Origin: Natronosporangium hydrolyticum
GTDB lineage: Bacteria; Actinomycetota; Actinomycetes; Mycobacteriales; Micromonosporaceae
Length of the DNA: 64,000 nucleotides
Direction of reading: 5' to 3'
Assembly (NCBI RefSeq): GCF_016925615.1
Contig: NZ_CP070499.1
Span: forward strand, 1,302,001 to 1,366,000
Shown: piece after piece, positions 27,467 to 36,642 of the stretch
Layout: every line of letters starts with the position of its first letter
Numbering within the stretch: the first letter of the stretch is position 1
Made by a program: the position numbers and the translations under genes
The notes under the pieces: model-generated
The model's database searches: none
Told to the model about the DNA's origin: nothing
Seen by the model: only the letters and a program-made list of their open reading frames with translations

Positions 27467-28902
27467 CCGTCGACAGTTCCCTCGCCTCGACCACGCCGGT
27501 CATCAGCGGGCTGCCGAGCCGGCGGGTGAGCAGCCGGGTCCGGGTATGGCCGCTGGGCCTGCTGCTGGCGGGTTACCCGATTCTGTGGCTGTCCGGGCTG
27601 GCCTTCGTCGCCGCGCCGTTGCTGGCGATCCCGATGGCGTGGGAACTCTATCGCCGCCGGTGCCGGGTGCCGGCCGGGTTCGGCTGGTGGATCATCCTGC
27701 TAGCGGTGGTGGCGCTCTCGGTGTTGATGCTGGGCGAGCACGCACCACACACGCTCCCGAAAGACAGCGGCTTCGGGCGTTACCTGGCTTTTGGAATGCG
27801 GCTCGCCGACTACCTGGTGGCGGCGGTGGTGCTGCTGTTCGTGGGCAACCTGACCGAGCGGGAGCTGCCGACCCGACGAGTCATCCGCTGGCTGTGCACC
27901 TTCTTCACGGTGACCGTGGCGGGCGGAGTGGCGGGGCTGGTGCTGCCCCCGGTGCAGGTGCCGACGCTCGGTCAGCTGGTGTTGCCCGGTGCGTTGCTGA
28001 GCAACGACTTCGTCCGCCAACTCACCACGGTCAGCTTCGCCCAGTGGCACTCCATCGTGGGCGAGCAGCTGGAGCCACGACCGGCCGCGCCGTTCCCGTG
28101 GACCAACACCTGGGGATATGTCCTCTCGCTACTCTTACCGTGGTTCGTGATCGGCGCGGTGCTCGGCGCCCGTACCGTGGGGCGGCGGGTGGCGGCGATA
28201 GCGGTGCTGGTGGTCGCGGCGGTGCCGGTGGTCTACTCGCTGAACCGTGGCTTGTGGTTGGCGCTGCTGGTGCTTGCCGGATACACGCTGATCCGGCTGG
28301 TCCGGCGGGGGAGCCTGGTGCCGGCGGCGACGATCCTGGCCGCCGGCGCGCTCGCCGCAGTGATCGGGCTGGCGAGCCCGCTCGCCGGGGTGATGCTAGA
28401 CCGCCTGGACAACCCGCACTCCAACGACGGCCGCAGCAACCTCAGCTCCGCCGCGTTCCAGGTGGCGCTGAGTTCACCGCTGGTGGGGTACGGCGGGCAG
28501 CTCTCCACGATCGGCAGCGGCCGGTCGATCGCGATCGGGGCCAGCCCGGAGTGCCCGATGTGTGGTAACCGGGAGGTCGGTGCCGAAGGGCAGCTGTGGC
28601 AACTGCTGGTCACCACCGGCTTCGTGGGCACCGCGGCGTACCTCGCCTTCTTTGGCCGGTTCGGGTGGCGCTACCGGCGCGACGGCTCGCTGGTGGGGGT
28701 CGCGGGCGCAGCTAACCTGACGCTGATGATTTTCTATCTACCGATCTATACTGCACTCGGGATGCCGCTGCTGATCGCCATGGTCGGGATGGGCCTCTGG
28801 TGGCGGTCTGCTACCGCCGAGGCTGATCCAGAGCGGGCCGTCGCGGCCCCGGCGGCGAGCCCGGCGGCGCCGGTCCGCCCGATGAGCGCGGGGGTGGGGT
28901 GA
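27463..28902 (+). CDS. O-antigen ligase/polymerase (Wzy-like) membrane protein
   Basis: A 479-residue polytopic protein with about ten to twelve hydrophobic segments. The large extracytoplasmic loop and the SLNRGLWLALLVLAGY motif are characteristic of the O-antigen ligase/Wzy superfamily. Between Wzz and Wzx genes, it is best read as the polymerase of a Wzy-dependent pathway. A CPMCGN pair of cysteines lies in a late loop (about 364-370). Confidence 0.85.
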   Translation: MTVDSSLASTTPVISGLPSRRVSSRVRVWPLGLLLAGYPILWLSGLAFVAAPLLAIPMAWELYRRRCRVPAGFGWWIILLAVVALSVLMLGEHAPHTLPKDSGFGRYLAFGMRLADYLVAAVVLLFVGNLTERELPTRRVIRWLCTFFTVTVAGGVAGLVLPPVQVPTLGQLVLPGALLSNDFVRQLTTVSFAQWHSIVGEQLEPRPAAPFPWTNTWGYVLSLLLPWFVIGAVLGARTVGRRVAAIAVLVVAAVPVVYSLNRGLWLALLVLAGYTLIRLVRRGSLVPAATILAAGALAAVIGLASPLAGVMLDRLDNPHSNDGRSNLSSAAFQVALSSPLVGYGGQLSTIGSGRSIAIGASPECPMCGNREVGAEGQLWQLLVTTGFVGTAAYLAFFGRFGWRYRRDGSLVGVAGAANLTLMIFYLPIYTALGMPLLIAMVGMGLWWRSATAEADPERAVAAPAASPAAPVRPMSAGVG

Positions 28903-30116
28903 TGGAGGCGATCGAGCTCGGGCGGTTGCTCAACGGTGACGCGGAGCCGACGGTTGAGCGTGCCCGTTGGCGGGATCGCCGCCGGCCAGCGGGCGAACGA
29001 TATCTCGTGCTTCCCTCCCGCAGCCGGCCACGGCTGCTGGTCCCGGCGGGCGAGCGGCGAGCGGCTGCGGCGGCCGCCGCAGCCGCCCACCACGCGTTCG
29101 CCTGGCGGTCGCGGCTTCGGCAGTGGGCGACCCGGGCCGGTCTCACCGCCGGGCTCGGGGACCTGCTCTTCCGGGACCGGCTGGCGCTCACCGGCTCGTC
29201 CACCCTGGCCGGCTGGCTCTCCGAGGTGATGGATCAGCCAGTGCGGTTGGGGCTGCGGCTGGGGCCACCCCGGGCCAACCAGAAGCCGGTGTTGGCGCTG
29301 CTGGATCGGGAATGCACCGTGGTCGGCTACGCGAAGCTCGGCGTGACCCCGTTGACCCGGCGACTGCTCGCCACCGAGCGGACCGCGCTGACCGAGCTCG
29401 CCACCGCGGAGTTGGCGACCGTGCGGGTGCCCCGGCTGCGCTATGCGGGCGACTGGCACGGCGCCGACCTGGTGGTGGTGAGCGCCCTACCGGTGGCGCA
29501 GGCGGCGGCCGGGGCCGGTCGTCGGGGCGCCGGGCTGATCCTCGCCGCCGCCGCCGAGCTGGCGCGGCTGCGCCCGGTGGTCGTCGCCGACCTGGCCGGC
29601 AGCGACTATCACCACCGGCTGGCGGCGCAGGTGGCGGCGCTGCCCGCAGACCCACACCGCGAGCTGCTCGCGGCGACGCTGGCCCGGACGGTGGCCGCCG
29701 ACCGCCGGTTGGAGTTCGGTTGCTGGCACGGTGACTTCTTCGCCGGCAACCTCGCGGTCACCGGCTCGCAGGTGTTGGTCTGGGACTGGGAACGGTTCGC
29801 CACCGGAGTCCCGGTCGGCTTCGACGCGCTGCACCACACCTTCATGTCGGAGCTGCTGGTGCGGGGCCGGGCGCTGCCGGAGGCCGCGGCGCGGATGGCC
29901 GAACGGGCAGCCGAGGTGCTCGCCCCGCTAGCGGTGCCGGCGGCGCAGGCGCCGGTGGTCGCCGCGCTCTATTTGGTCGAGATCGCTACCCGCTACCGCA
30001 CCGACAGCAACCAGGCAGGTGGCGGGGGCCTGCTCGCGGCGGCACAGTGGCTGCCCCGGGCGTTGAGCCGGCTGGCGCTCCCGCCACCGGCCGAAGTCGA
30101 CTCCGGATCGGAGTGA
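28899..30116 (+). CDS. Phosphotransferase-fold (APH-like) protein in the polysaccharide operon
   Basis: A 405-residue cytoplasmic protein. The C-terminal half has the aminoglycoside-phosphotransferase/choline-kinase catalytic signature: CWHGDFFAGNLAV (catalytic Asp and Asn) and VWDWERF (metal-binding Asp). The N-terminal half has an Ala-rich helix and no recognised domain. It may phosphorylate a sugar or lipid used by the locus; resistance is an unlikely role given the context. GTG 28899 overlaps the previous stop; ATG 28902 is an equal alternative. Confidence 0.68.
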   Translation: MMEAIELGRLLNGDAEPTVERARWRDRRRPAGERYLVLPSRSRPRLLVPAGERRAAAAAAAAAHHAFAWRSRLRQWATRAGLTAGLGDLLFRDRLALTGSSTLAGWLSEVMDQPVRLGLRLGPPRANQKPVLALLDRECTVVGYAKLGVTPLTRRLLATERTALTELATAELATVRVPRLRYAGDWHGADLVVVSALPVAQAAAGAGRRGAGLILAAAAELARLRPVVVADLAGSDYHHRLAAQVAALPADPHRELLAATLARTVAADRRLEFGCWHGDFFAGNLAVTGSQVLVWDWERFATGVPVGFDALHHTFMSELLVRGRALPEAAARMAERAAEVLAPLAVPAAQAPVVAALYLVEIATRYRTDSNQAGGGGLLAAAQWLPRALSRLALPPPAEVDSGSE

Positions 30117-30126
30117 GGAGGAGCTG

Positions 30127-31017
30127 ATGGGGACAGTAACCGCGGTTCGAGGCCGGCTACGTCAGCAGGCGTGGCAGGGAGCGGTGGTGTTGGCCCGGAC
30201 CACCGGGCGGCTCTCCGCCAACCGCCGGCTGACCCCGGACTTCCTGGTGGTGGGCGCCCAACGGGCCGGCACCACCTCGCTCTACCAGGCGTTGCGCCAG
30301 CACCCCTCCTTCCTGCCGGCCCGGCTGCGTAAAGGTGTGCACTACTTCGACATGGCCTACCACCGGCCCATGTCCTGGTATCGGGCGCACTTCCCCACCC
30401 GGCGGCGGGCGGCGGCCGTCGCCGCAACGCTCGGCGCGCCGGTAGTGACCGGCGAATTCAGCCCGTACTACATGTGGCACCCGTTGGCACCGGCTCGGAT
30501 CGCCGCCGACCTGCCCGGCGTCAAAGTGGTGGCGATGCTGCGCGACCCGGTCGAGCGGGCGTACTCGGCGCACGCCCATGAGTTGGCCCGCGGCTTCGAG
30601 ACCGAGCCCTTCGAGCGGGCGGTGGAGCTGGAGCCGGCCCGGTTGGCGGGCGAGGTGGCGAAGATGACCGACGACCCGGGCTACGCCAGCCACGCCGTGC
30701 AGCACCAGGCCTACCTGGCCCGAGGCCGTTACCACGAGCAGTTGACCCGACTCAGCGACCTGGTGGGGCGGGAACGGCTGCATGTCATCGACAGCGAGGA
30801 GTTTTTTACGGCGCCCGAGCAGGTGTTCAGCCAGCTCTGCGAGTTCCTGGAGATTCCACCGCGGACCACCGGAGTCCGGTTTGCCCGGCACAACGCCCGG
30901 CCGCGCAGCGACCTGCCAGCCGGGCTGCGCCGCCGGCTGGAGGACTCCTTTGCGACGGCTGACGAGGAGCTGGCCCGCTGGTGGGGTCGGACCCCGAGCT
31001 GGCGGGCGTACGGGTGA
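30127..31017 (+). CDS. Sulfotransferase (heparan-sulfate-type), second of two in the locus
   Basis: A 296-residue sulfotransferase. The PAPS loop is VVGAQRAGTTSLYQAL (Gly43-Ser51) and the 3'-phosphate motif is VVAMLRDPVERAYSAHAHEL. The GTTSLY form and the later HVIDSEEFF resemble heparan-sulfate N-deacetylase/sulfotransferase domains rather than the sulfotransferase at 22.5-23.5 kb. A GAGGAG site precedes ATG 30127. It is likely that it sulfates a sugar in the polymer. Confidence 0.88.
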   Translation: MGTVTAVRGRLRQQAWQGAVVLARTTGRLSANRRLTPDFLVVGAQRAGTTSLYQALRQHPSFLPARLRKGVHYFDMAYHRPMSWYRAHFPTRRRAAAVAATLGAPVVTGEFSPYYMWHPLAPARIAADLPGVKVVAMLRDPVERAYSAHAHELARGFETEPFERAVELEPARLAGEVAKMTDDPGYASHAVQHQAYLARGRYHEQLTRLSDLVGRERLHVIDSEEFFTAPEQVFSQLCEFLEIPPRTTGVRFARHNARPRSDLPAGLRRRLEDSFATADEELARWWGRTPSWRAYG

Positions 31018-32576
31018 CCCAGCCGGTGCCGACCCGCCCGGCGGAGCGGGCCACGGCCGAGATCGGCGCCGCCGCGCGCAGCGGGGCGCTCAACCTCACT
31101 GGCGCGGCGGTCTCGGCGGTGCTGGGGCTGCTGCTAACGCTCGCGGTGACCAGGCTCTTCTCGCCCTCGGTCGCCGGGGTCTTCTTCGTGGCGATGACGG
31201 TCTTCCTGATCGCCGAAGCAGTAGCCGGGCTCGGCGCCGGGGTAGGTCTGGTCTACACCCTGGCCCGCCGCCGCGCGCTGGGCCAGGTCGCCGGGTTGCG
31301 GGCGGTGTGGTGGGTGGCGGCCGGGCCGGCGCTGGCGGGCGCGGTGCTGGTGGCCGCGGCGGTGTGGTTCGGCGCTCCCCGGCTGGCGGAGCAGCTGGTC
31401 GACGAGGCGCACGCGGCGGCGACCGCAGCGTTGCGGGCGGTGGCGCTCTTCATCCCGGCGGCGGTGCTGCTGCACCTGGCCGTCTCGGCGATCCGCGGCA
31501 TGGGTCGCACCCGACCCTTCGTGGTGATCGAACGGTTCGTCCGACCCGCGCTGCAGCTCGCTGCGGTAGCCACCATCGGGCTCGGGGCGCTCGGAGCCGC
31601 CGTCGCCGTTAGCGCGGCGTGGGCGGCGCCGTACCTGCTCGCGGCGGTGCTGGCGGCCGCCTGGGCGGTGCGGATGCGACGCCGGCTGGAACGCCGCGCG
31701 GCCGTGACCCCGGACCCGCCGACCCGGACGGACTGGCGTAGCTTCTGGCGGTTCTCGGCCCCCCGGGGCGGCACCGGGCTCGCCCAGGTGGGGCTGCAAC
31801 GCTTCGACCTGATTCTGGTCGCGGCGCTGCTCGGGCCGGTGGCGGTGGCGCTCTACGTCGCCGCCAGCCGGTTCCTGGTGGTAGGGCAGTTGGCGAACCA
31901 GGCGATCGGGGTCGCCGCGCAGCACCGGTTCGCCGCGCTCTTCGCCACCGGCGACCTCGCCACCATCCGCCGGCTCTATCAGACCACCACCGCCTGGCTG
32001 GTGCTGGGCACCTGGCCGTTGTTGCTGCTCTGCCTCGTCTTCGCCGAACCGGTGCTGGGGCTGTTCGGCCCGCAGTACCCGGCGGCCACGGCGGTGATGC
32101 AGCTGCTCTGCGCGGCGATGCTGCTCGGCACCGGGTGCGGCATGGTCAGCATGGTGCTGGAGATGTCGGGCCGCAGCCTGTCGGTGCTGCTACTCACGAT
32201 CGCCGCCCTGGTGGTCAACGTCGGGCTGAACCTGTTGCTGATCCCGCTGATCGGGCTCAACGGCGCGGCCATCGCCTGGCTCGGTGCGATCGCGGTAAAC
32301 AACCTCGCCCCACTGTGGCTGCTCCACCGCAGCTACCGGCTGCATCCGTCGGCGGCGAACGTGTGGGTCGCGGTGGCCGCGACCGGGGTGTGCTTCGGTC
32401 TGCTCCCGGCCGCGGCAGCGTACTGGTGGGGGAGCCCTGCGGCGGTCGGCGCGGCGCTGCTCGGGGCGGTCGGCTACGCCGCGGTGCTGTGGCGAGCTCG
32501 CCGGTTGCTGGAGCTGACCGCCTTCGCGGCGATCGTGCGCCGGGCGGGTCGGGTCACGGCCGGCGCAGAACGCTGA
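31014..32576 (+). CDS. Wzx-type polysaccharide flippase
   Basis: A 520-residue MATE/MVF-like transporter with about 12-14 membrane helices. It starts with the amphipathic SGALNLTGAAVSAVLGLLLT and has FSAPRGGTGLAQVGLQRFDL in the seventh-helix region and a late LNLLLIPLIGLNGAAIAWL. It would move the lipid-linked repeat across the membrane for Wzy. GTG 31014 overlaps the sulfotransferase stop (GTGA). The 3' end overlaps a convergent methyltransferase gene by 23 bases. Confidence 0.88.
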   Translation: MTQPVPTRPAERATAEIGAAARSGALNLTGAAVSAVLGLLLTLAVTRLFSPSVAGVFFVAMTVFLIAEAVAGLGAGVGLVYTLARRRALGQVAGLRAVWWVAAGPALAGAVLVAAAVWFGAPRLAEQLVDEAHAAATAALRAVALFIPAAVLLHLAVSAIRGMGRTRPFVVIERFVRPALQLAAVATIGLGALGAAVAVSAAWAAPYLLAAVLAAAWAVRMRRRLERRAAVTPDPPTRTDWRSFWRFSAPRGGTGLAQVGLQRFDLILVAALLGPVAVALYVAASRFLVVGQLANQAIGVAAQHRFAALFATGDLATIRRLYQTTTAWLVLGTWPLLLLCLVFAEPVLGLFGPQYPAATAVMQLLCAAMLLGTGCGMVSMVLEMSGRSLSVLLLTIAALVVNVGLNLLLIPLIGLNGAAIAWLGAIAVNNLAPLWLLHRSYRLHPSAANVWVAVAATGVCFGLLPAAAAYWWGSPAAVGAALLGAVGYAAVLWRARRLLELTAFAAIVRRAGRVTAGAER

Positions 32577-33282
32577 TGCAGTCGCGGTATTTGCCCACGG
32601 TGAACTGGCCGGTGGCCCCCCACCGGTCGGTCTGCCGCAGCACCCGCAGGCCCGCCTGGTCGGCCCCTTGCGCCAGCAGCCGGGCGGAGACCGGCGAACG
32701 GTTGCCGCTGTCCCGGAGCCGCCGCTGGCCAGCCCACCGCTGCAGCACCCGCCCGCCCCGGCCCAGCCGGCGGGTAACCGGGGCCAGCGACAGCGCCCAG
32801 TCGGCCTGCCCGGCGTGGTGAATGACGGCGGTGCCACCGGGGGTGAGCACCCGCGCCAACTCGTACAGATAACCCTGGATGATCGGCCAATCCATGTGGA
32901 CGAAGGCATCGAACGACCAGGCGAAATCGACGCTCTGGTCGACCAGCGGAGCCAGCGAAGAACCGCCGGTCAGGTGATAGCTGACGCGGGGATCGCCGTC
33001 GAGGCGCTCCCGGCACGCGTCCAGACATGGTTGTGCGATGTCGACCAGCGCCAACGACTCGGCCCGGGAGAGCAGGTAGCCCGACCACCGGCCGTGGCCC
33101 GGGGCGATCTCCAGCACTCGGGAGCCGGTCGGCACCGGCTCGATGAACGTCGCCACCAGGCCCTGCTTCCAGGCCGGATAGGAGGCTCCGCAGTGGTCGG
33201 CCATGCCGCGCCACTCGTCACCGGCGTGCTCCCAGCCGTGCTCTTCACCCCAGACCCGCTGGTTCCACTCCACACTCGGCAT
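32554..33282 (-). CDS. Class I SAM-dependent methyltransferase
   Basis: A 242-residue methyltransferase. The SAM-binding motif I is VLEIAPGHGRWSGYL, the acidic end of strand 2 is LALVDIA, and DFAWSFDAFVHMDW corresponds to motif IV. The substrate could be a sugar or an end-cap of the polymer, since it converges on the flippase gene and lies between polysaccharide genes. Confidence 0.85.
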   Translation of the reverse strand: MPSVEWNQRVWGEEHGWEHAGDEWRGMADHCGASYPAWKQGLVATFIEPVPTGSRVLEIAPGHGRWSGYLLSRAESLALVDIAQPCLDACRERLDGDPRVSYHLTGGSSLAPLVDQSVDFAWSFDAFVHMDWPIIQGYLYELARVLTPGGTAVIHHAGQADWALSLAPVTRRLGRGGRVLQRWAGQRRLRDSGNRSPVSARLLAQGADQAGLRVLRQTDRWGATGQFTVGKYRDCISVLRRP

Positions 33283-33414
33283 GGCTAGATTGTCCCTGCC
33301 GGCGCGGCACCGGTCTACGCGGTGGACAGTCGGATTCTTGTCAGAAGACTTGCCCTCGCGACGAATCGTGGGGAAGGTGCTCGCGATCGGTGCGGTCGCG
33401 TGGTGGGAGGGGCT
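33283..33414. promoter_or_regulatory. Divergent promoter region
   Basis: A 132-base spacer between the minus-strand methyltransferase and the plus-strand secreted protein. It must drive both. The strong GGGAGGGG site at 33405-33412 belongs to the secreted protein gene. No clear operator was seen. Confidence 0.3.
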
Positions 33415-36036
33415 GTGCGAAAGATATCCAAAGGTGCCGCGGCGATGGCCGTGGGGGGCCTCATCGCGAGCTTAACGGTCATGGTCGGTCAGCCGGACGG
33501 CGCTGTCGCCGCCGGGCCACCCGGCCATGACCGGGTCGTCTCCGACGTACCAGCGACTGGGACGCCCGAGATTCAGGACGGCCTGCCGCAAGCAATCGTC
33601 GCCGTGGGTGACCGAGTCCTGGTCGGTGGCTCGTTCAGTGAGGTCCGCGATCCCGGCGGCGGCACGCTGCACCAGCGGCCCTACCTGTTCGCCTTCGATG
33701 CCGCCACCGGAGCGGTGGACACCGACTTCACCCCGTCGCTCGCCGCCGAGGTCCTCACCCTGCACCCCGGCCCGACCGCGGACACCGTCTACGTCGGTGG
33801 CCGCTTCAACCACGCCGGCGGAAACCAGGGCTACAACAAGATCGTGCTCATGGACCTCACCGACGGGTCGGTGCGCACCGACTTCCACGCCCCGCCCATG
33901 AACGGGGCGGTCTTCTCGGCGAAAGCGGCCGGCGGCCGGCTCTACGTCGGCGGGAAGTTCACCCTCGCCGGGACCGAGGAACGGGGTGGGCTGGTGACGC
34001 TCGACCCGCTCACCGGCGACATCGACCCATTCCTCGACGTGCACGTCACCGAGAACCACAACTGGGACGGCAGCTCCGGAGCCCAGGCCCCGGTCGGGCC
34101 CGATCGGATCGACATCACCCCGGACGGCAGTACCGCGGTGGTCATCGGCAACTTCCGGTTCGCCAACGAGCTCGATCGCGACCAGGTGTTCCTGCTCGAC
34201 CTCACCGGTGAGGAGGCAGAGATCCGGGACTGGCACACCAACCACTTCAAGCCCCGGTGCTCGTGGCGCTCGTTCGACAAGTGGGTGCGGGACGTCAGCT
34301 TCTCGCCGGACGGTAGCTACTTCGTCGTCGTCACCACCGGTGGCCCGCACCGGAACACCCTCTGCGACGCGGTCTCCCGTTGGGAGACCGACGCCACCGG
34401 CAGCGAGCAGCACCCCACCTGGGTGAACTGGTCGGGTGGCGACACGCTGCTTTCGGTAGCGGTCACCGAAACCGCCGTCTACGCCGGTGGCCACCAGCGA
34501 TGGATGAACAACCACTGGGGGACCGACTACCCCGACACCGGCGCGGTCGGCCGGCCCGGGCTGAACGCGATGGACCCGGTCAGCGGGGTCGACCTGTCCT
34601 GGAACCCCGGGCGCAACCCGCGCGGGTACGGCGCGACCGTGCTCTACGCCACCGCCGACGGGCTCTACGTCGGCTCGGACACCGACTGGATCGGCAACTG
34701 GGAGCACTACCGGCCGAAGCTCGCCTTCTTCCCGCTCGCCGGCGGGCACCAGCCGCCTGCGGGCGAGTCGGCGACCATCCCGGCGGACGTGCACTTCACC
34801 GATGTGGAGGTCGAGGTCGGCGCCGGCCTGCCGGACATCCTCTACCGGGTCAACGCGGCCGGGCCGGCGCTGCCGGCGCTCGACGACGGTCCGGAGTGGT
34901 TCGCCGACAACAGCACCAGCAGCCCGTACCGCAACTCCGGCAGCCTGATCTCCACCAACGCCAACAACGTGCCGGGAGTGCTGGCGCCGGTGCCCGAGAC
35001 CACCCCGATCGAGGTGTTCAACTCCACCCGCTGGAATCCGGCGAGCGCCGACAACCTGACCTGGTCGTTCCCGGTCCCGGCCGGCACCGACCTGGAGGTC
35101 CGGCTCTACTTCGCCGACCGCTGCTGGTGCACCCACCAACCCGGTGACCGGGTCATGGACATCCTCATCGACGGGGTGCTGGTCGCCGACGGGTACGACG
35201 TGGTCGACAGCGCCGCCTACAACCGGGGGACCATGCTGTCGTACCCGGTCACCAGCGACGGCGAAGTGGAGATCGAGTTCGAACCGGTGGTCGAGGCCCC
35301 GATCGTCTCGGCGATCGAGATCGTGCGGGACCAGACCGGTGACGGGGAGCCCGGCCCGGGCATCGGTAAGCGCTTCTACGACGGCGATGAGGCCGACGAG
35401 TTGGTGGCGGTCGGTGGGGCCGACGGCACCCAATGGGGCGAACTGCGCGGGGCCTTCCTCGTCGACGACGTGCTCTTCTACGGCATGGCTGACGGCACCT
35501 TCTGGCGGCGCAGCTTCGATGGCTCGGTGGTCGGCCTGCCGCAGCCGCTCACCCCGCACCTCGACCCGTACTGGGACGGAGTGCAGACCCACTCGGGCAG
35601 CTCCACATACGATGGCGAACCGAGTTCGTTCGCCGCCAACATCGCCAGTATGCGCGGCATGTATTACACCGACGGCCGGGTCTTCTACACCCGCGCCGGG
35701 CAGAACACGCTCTACTGGCGCTGGTTCAACCCGGAGAACGGCCTGGCTGGCTCGCGGGAGTTCACCCTCGCCGGCAGCGGCAACTCCGGCAGCGTCAACA
35801 ACCTCAGCAACACCTCCGGTGTGCTGTTCGTCGCGGACGGCCACGTCTACTGGTCCCGGGCCGATGACGGCCGGCTGCTCCGGCGGCCGCTGCTCGACTC
35901 GGGCTCCGGCAGCGAACAGGTGACCACCGCCGGCAGCGCCTCCCGGCAGTACACCTGGGACGGTTCAGCGGAGGTGGTCGGTGGGCCGGAGGTCGACGGG
36001 GTGGACTGGCGGACACCCGGGGCGTTCCTCCGGTAG
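33415..36036 (+). CDS. Secreted beta-propeller plus malectin-domain protein
   Basis: An 873-residue exported protein. A basic N-terminus (VRKISKG) and hydrophobic segment end in a signal-peptidase site near AVAAGPPG. Residues about 35-430 contain repeated YVGG(R/K)F blades, as in actinobacterial propellers. About 450-610 is a malectin-like carbohydrate-binding domain, starting DILYRVNAAGPALPALDDG and containing WSFPVPAGTDLEVRLYFAD. The C-terminal 230 residues hold repeats with LYWRWF and DGRLLRRPL. It may bind the exopolysaccharide outside the cell. GTG 33415 is chosen for its ribosome site; a longer frame from 33322 lacks one. Confidence 0.82.
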   Translation: MRKISKGAAAMAVGGLIASLTVMVGQPDGAVAAGPPGHDRVVSDVPATGTPEIQDGLPQAIVAVGDRVLVGGSFSEVRDPGGGTLHQRPYLFAFDAATGAVDTDFTPSLAAEVLTLHPGPTADTVYVGGRFNHAGGNQGYNKIVLMDLTDGSVRTDFHAPPMNGAVFSAKAAGGRLYVGGKFTLAGTEERGGLVTLDPLTGDIDPFLDVHVTENHNWDGSSGAQAPVGPDRIDITPDGSTAVVIGNFRFANELDRDQVFLLDLTGEEAEIRDWHTNHFKPRCSWRSFDKWVRDVSFSPDGSYFVVVTTGGPHRNTLCDAVSRWETDATGSEQHPTWVNWSGGDTLLSVAVTETAVYAGGHQRWMNNHWGTDYPDTGAVGRPGLNAMDPVSGVDLSWNPGRNPRGYGATVLYATADGLYVGSDTDWIGNWEHYRPKLAFFPLAGGHQPPAGESATIPADVHFTDVEVEVGAGLPDILYRVNAAGPALPALDDGPEWFADNSTSSPYRNSGSLISTNANNVPGVLAPVPETTPIEVFNSTRWNPASADNLTWSFPVPAGTDLEVRLYFADRCWCTHQPGDRVMDILIDGVLVADGYDVVDSAAYNRGTMLSYPVTSDGEVEIEFEPVVEAPIVSAIEIVRDQTGDGEPGPGIGKRFYDGDEADELVAVGGADGTQWGELRGAFLVDDVLFYGMADGTFWRRSFDGSVVGLPQPLTPHLDPYWDGVQTHSGSSTYDGEPSSFAANIASMRGMYYTDGRVFYTRAGQNTLYWRWFNPENGLAGSREFTLAGSGNSGSVNNLSNTSGVLFVADGHVYWSRADDGRLLRRPLLDSGSGSEQVTTAGSASRQYTWDGSAEVVGGPEVDGVDWRTPGAFLR

Positions 36037-36081
36037 TAGGCACCGCAACCGCGGTCACGGCAGCGACGAATGGGGGGACCG

Positions 36082-36642
36082 ATGCGACGTCGAGCCACGG
36101 TGGCACTAGCCGCCGTCCTGTTGGCCGCGCCGCTGACCGGATGCGGGGGGGACCCGGATGTGTCGTCGGCGGCGGAGGTGACTCCCACCGCCGCCGACGA
36201 CACATCCGGTGGTGCTCCGGCCGCGTCCGACCCGGCGACCGGCGGGACCACCGGAGCGGCGGAGCCCTCGGCGGCGCCGCCTCCGCCGCCCCCGCCACCG
36301 GAGGCGCTCGCGGGCGATCGGGAGCCGGCTCAGCTGCCTGAGCATTGGCCGTCGGAGATCCCGTTGCCGGCGGGGGCGGTGGTGCTCCAGGCAGCTCACC
36401 CACCGGGCGGCGGCGATTCGTTCCACCTGTATCTGCGGGTCGCCGGCGACCTAGCCACCACCGTCGACGAGTTGGCGGGCGAGTTCGGCGACGCCGGTTT
36501 CGAACGGCCGCGGGTGGAGGTGGCGGCGGAGACCGGCACCCTGCGAACCCAAGGGCATGGCTACCGGATCGAGGTGGCTGGCCGAGTCAGTGACGAGGAC
36601 ATCGCCGTGCTCGACCTCACGTATCAGGTCACCGCAGCTTAG
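36082..36642 (+). CDS. Small lipoprotein of unknown function
   Basis: A 186-residue protein with a lipoprotein signal (MRRRATVALAAVLLAAPLTGC; the lipobox cysteine is near residue 21), an Ala/Thr/Ser/Pro-rich linker with a run of prolines, and a compact C-terminal domain of about 100 residues beginning HWPSEIPLPAGAVV. The domain may be a membrane-surface sensor or chaperone. ATG 36070 is an alternative start, but GGGGGG lies ahead of 36082. It overlaps the convergent coiled-coil gene by 14 bases. Confidence 0.7.
   Translation: MRRRATVALAAVLLAAPLTGCGGDPDVSSAAEVTPTAADDTSGGAPAASDPATGGTTGAAEPSAAPPPPPPPPEALAGDREPAQLPEHWPSEIPLPAGAVVLQAAHPPGGGDSFHLYLRVAGDLATTVDELAGEFGDAGFERPRVEVAAETGTLRTQGHGYRIEVAGRVSDEDIAVLDLTYQVTAA

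Noticed and set aside
33472-35844. 790-codon open frame on the minus strand across the propeller-malectin gene
   Set aside because: It is the antisense shadow of a well-supported secreted protein; composition is Arg/Val/Gly-rich with no domain, as typical for GC-rich shadows.
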